From Treponema sp. (lineage in GTDB: Bacteria; Spirochaetota; Spirochaetia; Treponematales; Treponemataceae), in NCBI GenBank assembly GCA_024400955.1, contig JAKSLY010000001.1:62001-126000 (forward strand): a DNA stretch of 64,000 nucleotides, in the 5' to 3' direction. The notes under the pieces are model-generated. The model was given only the letters and a program-made list of their open reading frames with translations. It searched no databases and was not told the origin of the DNA. Each line of letters opens with the position of its first letter. The first letter of the stretch is position 1. This document shows, piece after piece, positions 8,050 through 16,260 of the stretch. The position numbers and the translations under genes are program-made.

Positions 8050-8648
8050 TAGCTGCCATACTGTTTGGACTGCTGTTCTTGATTGTCGTTTCGGCAGTTG
8101 TCGTGTTTATTTTTGAAGTTCTTCTTCCAGCCCTCAAGGCCCAGAATGTTACCCTTGAACGCACCATGTTTTCTGAAAGCGAGATACGCATCAAGCCCAT
8201 CTACGTTGAAAAATATGCTAAGGCCAACGGCAAGAAGGCATGCGTCATGTGTTCTTCTGCAAAAAAGGTTTCGGCAAGAAGATTCGTTTATTCAGCAGAA
8301 AAAAGCTGCAAGATGTTTGACGGCGTTGTGGATTCGGAACATGACTGCCGCTTTGGCTGCATCGGTTTTGGGGACTGCATGAAGTCCTGCACCCGTGGGG
8401 CCATTACCATCGTCAATGGAACTGCAGTGGTCAATTCCCTGTGCAACGGATGCGGAAAGTGCATTGACAGGTGCCCAAGGAAAATAATCAAGCTGATTCC
8501 TTCCACACAGGAAAAGGCCGTGTTGTGCAGTGCAACTTCCAACCTTTCAACGCAGTGCAGCAGCTATCTTGCAGAAGAGAATATTGCAGGCAGAAACAAT
8601 CCTGTATTCTTTTTGTGGAAAAAATGCTATAAACTTATCAGAAAGTGA
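8046..8648 (+). CDS. rnfB: RnfB-like ferredoxin subunit
   Basis: A 200-residue RnfB. One N-terminal membrane helix (3-27) anchors a cytoplasmic iron-sulfur part. Cys101-x3-Cys105-x5-Cys111-x3-Cys115 ('CRFGCIGFGDCMKSC') and Cys133-x2-Cys136-x2-Cys139-x3-Cys143-Pro supply two [4Fe-4S] clusters. Extra cysteines 66, 69 and 88 match the extra element seen in longer RnfB proteins. The separate N-terminal 'CGYPGC' [4Fe-4S] domain of many RnfB proteins is missing. Unlike the membrane subunits, this protein keeps its redox ligands, so it can probably still exchange electrons with a soluble carrier. It overlaps rnfA by 4 nt. Confidence 0.85.
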   Translation: MIAAILFGLLFLIVVSAVVVFIFEVLLPALKAQNVTLERTMFSESEIRIKPIYVEKYAKANGKKACVMCSSAKKVSARRFVYSAEKSCKMFDGVVDSEHDCRFGCIGFGDCMKSCTRGAITIVNGTAVVNSLCNGCGKCIDRCPRKIIKLIPSTQEKAVLCSATSNLSTQCSSYLAEENIAGRNNPVFFLWKKCYKLIRK

Positions 8649-8650
8649 AA

Positions 8651-10654
8651 ATGAAGCGGATTTCAGTTTGCCTGCAGCTTGAGGCTGATGTTGAAAGCGG
8701 AAGGGATTTGGCCCTCCTCGAAAACAACTATCAGTCCGTCTTTAAGAAGCTGCTTTCATTCATATATTCTCATCCAAACCTGCACATGAGTGTTGCCTTT
8801 ACGGGACCGCAGGTTGAATATTATGAGCTTAAGCATCCTGAATCCATAGAGCTTATCCGTGAACTGACTGGCGACAAGCGCCTTGAAATAATTGGCGGCG
8901 GTTTTTATGCCCCGGTCTTTCCATTGGCCTATCCAGTTGACAGGAGCAGCCAGATAGAAAAGATGAATTCCGTTCTCAGGCGCCTTGTTGGAAAAAGGCC
9001 TTCAGGAATGTATCTTTTTGGCAGCGTATGGGATCCGGGTCTTACGGTTACCTTCAAGTCCTGCGGAATGGATTATGTTTTCCTTGATTCTTCGGTTGTT
9101 CCCGAGCGCCATCTTGTCTATAAGCCCATCATTACCGGTGAGCAGGGCAAGTTCATCAAGGTTCTTCCGCAATACAGGAATTTCGTTCCTTCCGGGGAGG
9201 AATCCATATCTGAATGGCTCAAGCGGCTGGAAAAGGGAGTTGCCAAGTTCAGGACTGCATTTGGTTCTGCGGCAGTTGATGCAGGCTGTGACGGTCCTCT
9301 TGTGACTGTCCCCCTTGATTTTGAATCGATCAAAAGGTGCCTTGAACCTGCCTGTGAAAATGAAGGCGGGTTCCTGGAATCCCTTTTTGACGAGGATCTT
9401 TTTCCTGCCGTAAGTGAGAAGGTTGATTTTGTCCTTCCTTCTGCATACCTAAAGAAAACATGTTCCTTTGTGCGGGCTTACATTCCTTCAGGAATTTCCC
9501 AGAATCTTGCAAGGTGGGCCAGTGAGTCATATAAGGAAAGCAAATCTGGCGGAGTGTCCGGCTGCCTATCCTCGATTTTTGACTATCTTGAGACCTATCC
9601 CCTGTGCCGTCAGCTTTACGACAGGATGGCATACATAAGCCTTTACCTTTCCCAGATCAAGAAGAAGGCAGACAAGATGAGAAAGCTTTCTGCCTCTGCA
9701 TGCCTTCACGAAGCCCAGGCCGGCTGGAACATGATAAACTGCAACACAGGGCTTCCACAACTTCAGGAACGCAGGCAGGGGGCTTTCAGGCTCTTGAACG
9801 ATGCGGAAAAATTCATCCGGGATTCCCTCAAGAAATGGAACCCGGGCCTTTTGACCTATGATTACAATGGTGACGGGCGAAATGAATATATTGCCCAGAT
9901 GGAAAGGTTCAGTGCAATCCTCAGCTGTGCAGGCGGACAGGTATTCAGCTTTAATGCCGTAAAGGGCGGGGCTGACTATGCTGCTGGCCTTTCAAAAAAT
10001 GAATACTTCGACGGAAAATCCGACAGGTATCAGCGTGCATTTTTCTCCGACAGGATTTCCTGCGCAGCCGATGAGGAAGATTACGTCAGCCTTTCTGATT
10101 ATGTTGAGCGAAAATTTGACTATCGCCGCAATGAGGTTCAGCTTGAGACTGTTGCATGCCTTTCAAGGGACCAGCTGCCGGTTCTTGTAAGGAAGAACAT
10201 CGATTTTAACTCAAGCGGAATTGTGGTCCAGTATATTCTGAAGAACTGCAGCGACAGGGAAATCAACGCCGTATTCAGTTCCGAAATTAATTTTTCCCAG
10301 ACCAGGTTTGAAAGGAATCCTTCCAGTTTTCAGTATGGCGTTGAGCTGATTCAGAATGAAAACAGGATTCAGCTTGAGGGAGAAAAGTCTTCCGGCTTTA
10401 AGTACAGAAAGTCGTCGGGTGTTTCCGTTGTTCTCGTCAAGGATGTAAAGGAAAAGAGGAGCTTTGTCATTGAACCCAATGAAAACTGCGGCCTTGAAAG
10501 TTCCCTTGAGGAATTCATGAGGCCCGGTCATGATGGAAGCCCGTGTCTTTCTTCCACAAGCCTTTGCCAGCGCCTTTTCTGGAACATCAGGCTTGATGCC
10601 GGGCGAGAAGTGGAAAAGACCGTAAGCCTGACTTATGTTCCCTCAAAGAAATAG
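8651..10654 (+). CDS. GH57-like protein with the catalytic Glu missing
   Basis: A 667-residue protein resembling family GH57 / 4-alpha-glucanotransferase-type proteins. 'LEIIGGGFYAPVFPLAYPVDR' (ORF residues about 80-100) matches the family's 'EIxxGGFYEPVL' block, and 'MYLFGSVWDPGLTVTFKSCGMDYVFLDSS' matches 'LWLTERVWxPELVxxLxxAGIDYVLVDD'. In that second block the nucleophile Glu (TERVW) is replaced by Gly (FGSVW), and the N-terminal HxHQP motif is absent ('LQLEAD'). The C-terminal 300 residues look like the beta-rich domain (DUF1926-like) of these enzymes. A non-catalytic binding role or a changed chemistry is more likely than hydrolysis. The start could be ATG 8651 or the GTG at 8645 that overlaps the rnfB stop; it is transcriptionally linked to rnf. 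Confidence 0.7.
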   Translation: MKRISVCLQLEADVESGRDLALLENNYQSVFKKLLSFIYSHPNLHMSVAFTGPQVEYYELKHPESIELIRELTGDKRLEIIGGGFYAPVFPLAYPVDRSSQIEKMNSVLRRLVGKRPSGMYLFGSVWDPGLTVTFKSCGMDYVFLDSSVVPERHLVYKPIITGEQGKFIKVLPQYRNFVPSGEESISEWLKRLEKGVAKFRTAFGSAAVDAGCDGPLVTVPLDFESIKRCLEPACENEGGFLESLFDEDLFPAVSEKVDFVLPSAYLKKTCSFVRAYIPSGISQNLARWASESYKESKSGGVSGCLSSIFDYLETYPLCRQLYDRMAYISLYLSQIKKKADKMRKLSASACLHEAQAGWNMINCNTGLPQLQERRQGAFRLLNDAEKFIRDSLKKWNPGLLTYDYNGDGRNEYIAQMERFSAILSCAGGQVFSFNAVKGGADYAAGLSKNEYFDGKSDRYQRAFFSDRISCAADEEDYVSLSDYVERKFDYRRNEVQLETVACLSRDQLPVLVRKNIDFNSSGIVVQYILKNCSDREINAVFSSEINFSQTRFERNPSSFQYGVELIQNENRIQLEGEKSSGFKYRKSSGVSVVLVKDVKEKRSFVIEPNENCGLESSLEEFMRPGHDGSPCLSSTSLCQRLFWNIRLDAGREVEKTVSLTYVPSKK

Positions 10655-10706
10655 ACCGGGCCTGGAGATATGGCTTGGAAATTCATGCAGGGCTGTCTAA
10701 TAGTTC

Positions 10707-10796
10707 TGTCATGCTGGACTTGATCCAGCATCTACGCCATATATGGCGTAGAGATTCTGTGCGTAGCCGCCGAAGGCTATCGTGCTCGGAATGACA
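10707..10796. repeat. 90-bp palindromic intergenic repeat element
   Basis: A 90-bp element bounded by TGTCAT and its complement ATGACA. It holds three nested hairpins: TGCTGGA/TCCAGCA (10712-10718 with 10724-10730), a perfect 22-bp palindrome with 10-bp arms (10731-10740 with 10743-10752), and GTAGCC/GGCTAT (10763-10780). It lies between two convergent genes and has no coding capacity. The structure is typical of dispersed, MITE-like or palindromic repeats moved by an enzyme encoded elsewhere. It could also act as a bidirectional terminator. No second copy is seen in this window. Confidence 0.7.
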
Positions 10797-10824
10797 CTAA
10801 GATTCTTATTTTTAGAGATTTCCT

Positions 10825-11862
10825 TTATCTTCCCTTTAGTTTCTTTACTACGATCTTGTACCAGAAGGCCCTTGCATTTTCCGCCATTGAATACAGTGCG
10901 TAGTCTCCCTTGTTCAGTATGACATCAAAGGATCCGGGCCTGTGGGTGTTCCGTCCGCCAAATCCCGTCTTGAAAAGGTATAGGCCGTGCATCGGGTGGT
11001 TCTGGTCGTCTGTCGGCGGCATTCCGTAAAAGTCGTAGGTCTTGCTGCCAAATGCCTGGGCATCCTTCATGGCCGTCCACTGGAGGAGGTAGGCACTCAT
11101 AAGGTTCCTCTTTATGTTTCCGCTGGCCCCGTAAAGGTAGACTGCTTCTGACGGGCTGAACAGGGTTATTATGCCTGCAAGCCAGTCCTCCTCGTGCTTT
11201 GCAAGGTACAGGGTTACCTTTATGTTCTCGGTCAATGGGGTACCGGATTTCAGGAGGTCCATGTAGTATTCCTTCTTGTGGAACTGCACTCCATCCCTTT
11301 CGCTTGTCTGCTGGAAAAGTACGTGGAATCTGTCAAAGGCTTCTTCCAGATCCGCTGATGAACTGTCGTACCTGCATACTTCAACGCCCTTTTTTGCCGC
11401 AAGCTTTATGTTGTACCGCCACTTGCTTTTCATGGCGGAAAGAAGTTCCTCTTCTGACCTTGGGCCACCTTCTCCTGTTAATGGAACAATGGTGGTGTCA
11501 GGGGGCTGGATGTTTGTCCGGGATTTTACCGCTTTTTTTCCGGCGTATTGCCTTAGGAAGTCGTCCCTGTCTTCCGGGGTGTAAAAGTCCATGGCCGGGT
11601 CAAAGCGGATGCAGAATGTGTTGCCCGGCAGCTGTGGCCTTATGGAAGAGGCTAGGGATGTAAGCTTTTGTTCAAGTTCCTTTCCCGTGGAACCGGTGCA
11701 TTCAGGTGCCATGGGAACGTATGCAATGGTCGCCTTCTTGAACTTGAAGTTCAGGGTGCGGACGAGGACGCTGATTCCATTTCCGTCAACTGTAACCGGA
11801 CATGACTTCCAGCCGTGGCGCGACTTGAAGTCAGCCCAGAATTTTGTCTGCAGAAAGCGCAT
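10825..11862 (-). CDS. FemAB-type peptidoglycan bridge aminoacyltransferase
   Basis: A 345-residue protein of the FemAB/GNAT family. The N-terminus 'MRFLQTKFWADFKSRHGWK' and the block 'AMKSKWRYNIKLAAKKGVEV' are typical of Fem transferases, as is the C-terminal 'ANLMSAYLLQWTAMKDAQAFGSKTYDFYGMPP...LYLFKTGFGG' pattern that resembles 'WxAIxxAxxxGxxxYDFGG'. These enzymes use aminoacyl-tRNA to add amino acids (often glycine) to the peptide stem of lipid II. It begins 2 nt after the metG stop without its own ribosome site, so the two form one unit. Amino-acid specificity cannot be read from the sequence. Confidence 0.8.
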   Translation of the reverse strand: MRFLQTKFWADFKSRHGWKSCPVTVDGNGISVLVRTLNFKFKKATIAYVPMAPECTGSTGKELEQKLTSLASSIRPQLPGNTFCIRFDPAMDFYTPEDRDDFLRQYAGKKAVKSRTNIQPPDTTIVPLTGEGGPRSEEELLSAMKSKWRYNIKLAAKKGVEVCRYDSSSADLEEAFDRFHVLFQQTSERDGVQFHKKEYYMDLLKSGTPLTENIKVTLYLAKHEEDWLAGIITLFSPSEAVYLYGASGNIKRNLMSAYLLQWTAMKDAQAFGSKTYDFYGMPPTDDQNHPMHGLYLFKTGFGGRNTHRPGSFDVILNKGDYALYSMAENARAFWYKIVVKKLKGR

Positions 11863-11864
11863 TT

Positions 11865-14225
11865 TTAGTGGATGTCTCCGTTTACGGTCTTTACTGTCTT
11901 GAGAACCTGTCCGCCAACCGTAAGGTTAACGCCGCCAACAGTAACGTTGTTGTCTACAGCCTTTATTTCCACTGCAAAGAAGTCGTCTGCCGTGATTTCC
12001 GCAGGCTTTTGCGCATTTTCATCTGCACCTTCAAGAATTACCCTTGTTCCAGGTGCTGCCCATGGAGCTTCAAGCGGTTCAACGCAGTCCTTTCCGTCTG
12101 CATCCTTGTAGTCTGCTGCAAGAAGCATGCCGTGGCTTTCGATTCCGCGCATCTTTCTTGGCGCAAGGTTGAATGCAAGGATTATGTGCTTTCCAAGAAG
12201 GTCTTCCGGCTTAAGGTAGTCGCGAAGTCCCGACTGGATGATTCTTTCCGTTCCCGTGCCGTCGTCCAGGGTTTCAACATAGAGCTTGTCGCTTTCTGGG
12301 TTGTTTTCCACCTTGAGGATCTTTGCAACGCGCAGTTCAATCTTGCCGTTAAAGTGGGCAGGCATCTGGTCTGCAGGAAGAACGACCGGTTCAGCCTTGG
12401 CCTTCTTTTCCTTCTTCTTGTCCTTCTTTGCATCCTTTGCCTTTTCGTTGCCGCGGTCATCCTGCTTACCTGCAAACTTTGTGCGGAATGCTTCCATTGC
12501 CTTCTGGTCGAGGGGCTTGAAGAACACTTCCGTTGCCCCAACTTCTGAAAGTCCCGTTGTTTCCCCAAGGTTGTTCCAGTTGAGCTTGATTCCGTCAGAT
12601 TCCTTTCCGAAGTCTGCATCATTGAAGTGCGGCTCTGAAATTGTCTTTCCAAAGTACGACATGATTTTTTCCGCATACTGTGGCATGTATGGGTGAACCA
12701 TGATCATAAGGTCCTTGATCATGTAAGCAAGGGTGTGGAGGAGTTTTTCTGCGCGGGCCGGATCGGTATCCTTTGTCTTCCACGGCTCAGTGTCCTGGAA
12801 TGCCTTGTTTCCGATGTCGGAGATTTCAAAGATCTGGTGGAATGCATCCTTAAGGTTTGCCCATTCAAGGTTTTCCGTAACCTTTGCTTCAAGTTCCTTT
12901 ACGCGTGTCCAGATTTCCTCGTCAATTGGGGAATCTGGAATCTTTGAGCCGTAGTATTTCTGGATGAAGAGGAGGGTGCGGTTAACAAGGTTTCCAAGGT
13001 TTCCGATGAGTTCCCCGTTAAGGCGCTCGCGGAATTCCTTCCATGTGAACTGGTAGTCCTGCTTTTCCGGCCTGTTGTAGAAGATGTAGAATCTCCATGC
13101 GTCTGCAGGAATTCCCGTTTCAATGGCATCCGTTCCGAATACGCCGACTCCGCGGCTCTTTGAGAACTTGTCGTTTTCGTAGTTAAGGTATTCCGTAGAG
13201 CTCATGTGGAAGAGCTTTGTCCAGTTGCGGCCGGAACCCATGAGTGTGCAAGGGAAAATTACTGTATGGAACGGAATGTTGTCCTTTCCGATGAACTGGA
13301 ACAGGTCTACAGGCTTCCTTGCATCTTCGGCGTCAGATTCTTCCGGCAGCCACCATGACTTCCAGTCGAATCCCGGCTTTGATGCCTTGATAAGGTCGTC
13401 TGCCAGCTGCTTTGTAATCGAGATGTATCCGATTGGTGCGTTGAACCAGACGTAGAATACCTTGTCTTCAAATCCCTCGCGTGGAACCGGAATTCCCCAC
13501 TTAAGGTCGCGGGTGATTGCGCGTTCGATAAGTCCGTCGCGGATCCATGCCTTTGTCATGTTGATGGCATTGTCAGACCATTTTCCTTCCACTGAGGTCC
13601 TGCTTACATATTCGTCAAGATTCTTGCTGATGGAAGGAAGGTCGATGTAAAGGTGCTTTGTGTCGCGTACTTCTGGTGTTGCACCACAAACAGAACATCT
13701 TGGGTTCTTGAGTTCAACAGGTTCAAGAAGGGAACCACAGCCGTCGCACTGGTCGCCGCGGGCATCCTCGAATCCGCATTTTGGACATGTTCCGTTTACA
13801 TAGCGGTCGGCAAGGTAGCGGGCACACTGTGGGCAGTAAAGCTGCTTGTTGGAATGTTCCTTGATGTATCCGTTCCTTTCAAGATCCTTGTAAAGGCTTT
13901 GTGTGATTTCCGTGCACTGGTCGTTGGATGTGCGTCCGAACTTGTCTGCGTCAATCTTGAACCAGTCGTAGATCTTCCTGTGTTCCTCATAGTAAAAGTC
14001 GCAAAGTTCGCGGGGTGTCTTTTTTTCCTGGAGGGCACGGGTTTCCGTAGCAGTACCGTATTCATCAGTACCGAAGATGTACATGGTTTCATATCCGCGG
14101 CTTCTGCAAAAGCGTGCAAAAACGTCTGCAGAAAGCATCTGTATCAGGTTTCCAAGGTGTGGAATGTTGTTTACATAGGGAAGTGCCGAAGTAACAAGGC
14201 GGCGGTTCATTTTGATGTTTTTCAT
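11865..14225 (-). CDS. metG: methionyl-tRNA synthetase with C-terminal tRNA-binding domain
   Basis: A 786-residue methionine-tRNA ligase. Class I signatures are HLGN (23-26, the HIGH motif) and KFSKS (about residue 350, the KMSKS motif). A zinc-binding insert with four CxxC pairs lies at about 125-195. The C-terminal 110 residues form the EMAP/Trbp111-type tRNA-binding domain ('IELRVAKILKVENNPESDKLYVETLDDG'), joined by a Lys-rich low-complexity linker ('KAKDAKKDKKKEKKAK'). Start choice: GGAG lies 6 nt before the ATG at 14225, so an ATG 17 codons upstream is rejected. It is the first gene of a unit with the FemAB-like gene. Confidence 0.96.
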   Translation of the reverse strand: MKNIKMNRRLVTSALPYVNNIPHLGNLIQMLSADVFARFCRSRGYETMYIFGTDEYGTATETRALQEKKTPRELCDFYYEEHRKIYDWFKIDADKFGRTSNDQCTEITQSLYKDLERNGYIKEHSNKQLYCPQCARYLADRYVNGTCPKCGFEDARGDQCDGCGSLLEPVELKNPRCSVCGATPEVRDTKHLYIDLPSISKNLDEYVSRTSVEGKWSDNAINMTKAWIRDGLIERAITRDLKWGIPVPREGFEDKVFYVWFNAPIGYISITKQLADDLIKASKPGFDWKSWWLPEESDAEDARKPVDLFQFIGKDNIPFHTVIFPCTLMGSGRNWTKLFHMSSTEYLNYENDKFSKSRGVGVFGTDAIETGIPADAWRFYIFYNRPEKQDYQFTWKEFRERLNGELIGNLGNLVNRTLLFIQKYYGSKIPDSPIDEEIWTRVKELEAKVTENLEWANLKDAFHQIFEISDIGNKAFQDTEPWKTKDTDPARAEKLLHTLAYMIKDLMIMVHPYMPQYAEKIMSYFGKTISEPHFNDADFGKESDGIKLNWNNLGETTGLSEVGATEVFFKPLDQKAMEAFRTKFAGKQDDRGNEKAKDAKKDKKKEKKAKAEPVVLPADQMPAHFNGKIELRVAKILKVENNPESDKLYVETLDDGTGTERIIQSGLRDYLKPEDLLGKHIILAFNLAPRKMRGIESHGMLLAADYKDADGKDCVEPLEAPWAAPGTRVILEGADENAQKPAEITADDFFAVEIKAVDNNVTVGGVNLTVGGQVLKTVKTVNGDIH

Positions 14226-14322
14226 TCTATGCTCCAAATCTGTGAATTTGAAGAACAGTATATTGAAAATTTTCATTCATTACAATAAAGTGTAGGGACG
14301 AATTATTCGGAGGAATCACATA

Positions 14323-15615
14323 ATGAACGTTAAGGTATCGGCTTTTTTGGGAAGACATAATTTTGCAGAGCATCAGGACATTAATTCTGTCGTAAATTCA
14401 ATGCTTGCAGATTTTGACAATGGATTAAAGGGGAACAAGACGGGGTCTGAAATGATCCGCACTTTTACAACTCCTCCTTCACAGGCTGCAGCAGGAAAAT
14501 CCGTCATCGTAATCGATGCTGGTGGAACAAATTTCCGTTCGTGCCTTGTTTCTTTTGCTGCAGACGGAACTCCAACAATCAGTGACCTTGAAAAGACAAA
14601 GATGCCTGGCATTGAACGCGAGCTTTCAAAGAAGGAATTCTTTGACCAGATTGCCGCAAACCTCGAGCACCTCAAGGGAAAGTCTGCAAACATAGGCTTC
14701 TGCTTTTCATATCCTGTAACAATCCTTGAAGACGGTGACGGTGTCCTCATCAACTTTACAAAGGAAGTAAAGGCTCCTGAAGTTGAAGGATGCACCATCG
14801 GAAAGGAACTTGCAGCTGCCCTCAAGGCAAATGGCTGGAAAGACAACCTTAACATTACTCTCCTTAACGATACGGTTTCTGCACTTTTGGCCGGTGCTGC
14901 AAATCCTGACGAAGGAATGGAATATTCTTCATACATCGGCTTCATCCTTGGAACGGGAATGAACGGTGCATACATTCAGAAGGAAGATGCTGCATACCCT
15001 GGACTCAAGAGGCAGATCATCAACTGCGAATGCGGAAAGTTCGCCATGGTTGCAAGAAGCGACTTTGACTATGCATTTGACAGCAAGTCTGACAAGCCTG
15101 GCGTTGGAATCATGGAAAAGCTCTGTTCCGGGGCCTACCTTGGACCTGTTGCCTACGAAATGCTTTCGTGTGCCGGAAAGGAAAAGCTTTTTTCTGATGC
15201 CGTATCTGCAAAATTTGCAGCTCTCGATGCAGTTACTACAATTGACGTTTCTTCTTACCTTGTGGCACCTCATTCAAGGAACAACAAGCTTGGTGCCATG
15301 ATCTGCGATGCATGTGCAGAAGACCAGGAAATCCTCTTCCAGCTTATGGATGCCCTTGTTGAACGCTGTGCACGCATGGCAGCATCCATCCTTGCAGCAT
15401 GTGCAATCAAGAGTGGAGAAGGTCATGAGGCAACAAAGCCTGTATGCATGCTCTGCAACGGTTCCACATTCTACAAGCTCTACAAGGTTCAGGACCGCGT
15501 AAAGGCCTATCTTGAGGATGTTCTTGTAAACCAGCGCGGAATATACTTCGACATCATCGAACGCGAAAACGACATCACCCTTGGAACTGCCATCGGCGGT
15601 CTCATTACAAGATAG
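14323..15615 (+). CDS. hexokinase
   Basis: A 430-residue sugar kinase of the hexokinase type found in treponemes. The ATP phosphate-1 motif DAGGTNFRS begins at Asp65; 'GFCFSYPVT' (sugar region), 'LLNDTVSALLAG' with the catalytic Asp, 'GFILGTGMNGAYI' (phosphate 2) and 'CNGSTFYKL' (adenosine region) follow in order. It phosphorylates glucose at C6 at entry to glycolysis. A GGAGG sequence precedes the ATG with normal spacing. It is divergent from metG. Confidence 0.92.
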   Translation: MNVKVSAFLGRHNFAEHQDINSVVNSMLADFDNGLKGNKTGSEMIRTFTTPPSQAAAGKSVIVIDAGGTNFRSCLVSFAADGTPTISDLEKTKMPGIERELSKKEFFDQIAANLEHLKGKSANIGFCFSYPVTILEDGDGVLINFTKEVKAPEVEGCTIGKELAAALKANGWKDNLNITLLNDTVSALLAGAANPDEGMEYSSYIGFILGTGMNGAYIQKEDAAYPGLKRQIINCECGKFAMVARSDFDYAFDSKSDKPGVGIMEKLCSGAYLGPVAYEMLSCAGKEKLFSDAVSAKFAALDAVTTIDVSSYLVAPHSRNNKLGAMICDACAEDQEILFQLMDALVERCARMAASILAACAIKSGEGHEATKPVCMLCNGSTFYKLYKVQDRVKAYLEDVLVNQRGIYFDIIERENDITLGTAIGGLITR

Positions 15616-15650
15616 GGTGGTCAGGTAAGCTGATTCTTGCGGGGTGAACG

Positions 15651-16130
15651 GTGTCTTACAGTGAAAAATACATGGAAAAAGCAGCGGAAATTGCCCGTGA
15701 AGGCATTTCATCCGGCTCAGGCGGTCCCTTTGGATGCGTCATTGTAAGGGATGGTAACGTTGTTGCGTGTACCCATAACACGGTGGTCAGGGACAATGAT
15801 CCCACTGCCCATGGAGAAGTAAATGCCATCCGTCAGGCCTGCAGGAATCTTGGAACCTTCAACCTGGAAGGCTGCGACCTGTATACCACTTCCGAGCCCT
15901 GTCCCATGTGCCTTGGTGCCATAATGTGGGCAAGGATAGGGAATGTATACAGCGCCATGAACATAAGGGATGCGGCCGACATCGGGTTTGATGACGAGCC
16001 TTTTTATGCCGACATGAATTCATATTCGCAGGGAAAGGGCTCCAGGTTCGTAAACATTGAATTTCGCGAAAACGTTCACTGCAGGGAGCTTTTCAGGGAC
16101 TATAAGGCCATGAATGCCGTCAAATACTAG
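15651..16130 (+). CDS. guaD: guanine deaminase (CDA-fold, GuaD type)
   Basis: A 159-residue zinc deaminase. The zinc site is His54 in 'TAHGEVNAIR' with catalytic Glu56, plus Cys84 and Cys87 in 'PCPMCLGAI'. Overall spacing, 'DAADIGFDD' and the C-terminal aromatic end ('NAVKY') match the small Bacillus-type guanine deaminase rather than TadA. It converts guanine to xanthine. The start is GTG 15651 behind GGGGTG. The intergenic distance of 35 nt suggests co-transcription with hexokinase. Confidence 0.8.
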   Translation: MSYSEKYMEKAAEIAREGISSGSGGPFGCVIVRDGNVVACTHNTVVRDNDPTAHGEVNAIRQACRNLGTFNLEGCDLYTTSEPCPMCLGAIMWARIGNVYSAMNIRDAADIGFDDEPFYADMNSYSQGKGSRFVNIEFRENVHCRELFRDYKAMNAVKY

Positions 16131-16170
16131 TTTTTCGTCATGATTTGCCGGATTTAGGGATTCAAGCTGC

Positions 16171-16197
16171 TAATGTTATGCGGTTTTGAGCCGAAAA
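16171..16197 (+). promoter_or_regulatory. sigma-28 (FliA) promoter for flbB-fliK-flgD-flgE
   Basis: TAATGTTA (16171-16178), exactly 11 nt, GCCGAAAA (16190-16197). The consensus is TAAAGTTT-N11-GCCGATAA, so 6 of 8 and 7 of 8 positions match. It lies 63 nt before the flbB start, and fliA is encoded in the same window. Confidence 0.75.
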
Positions 16198-16260
16198 TGT
16201 TCAAAGGGACCTGCTTGAATTTGTTCTGCAGGCGACCTATTGTTTTTGGTGGGGTAAAAA

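Noticed and set aside
10707-10796. Insertion sequence or CRISPR-like unit
   Set aside because: No transposase gene, no target duplication visible and no spacer-repeat pattern; it is best described as a palindromic repeat.
13653-14288. Long open frame on plus opposite metG (211 codons)
   Set aside because: It lies entirely antisense to a gene with clear catalytic motifs, has no ribosome site and encodes no recognisable family; it is a codon-usage shadow.
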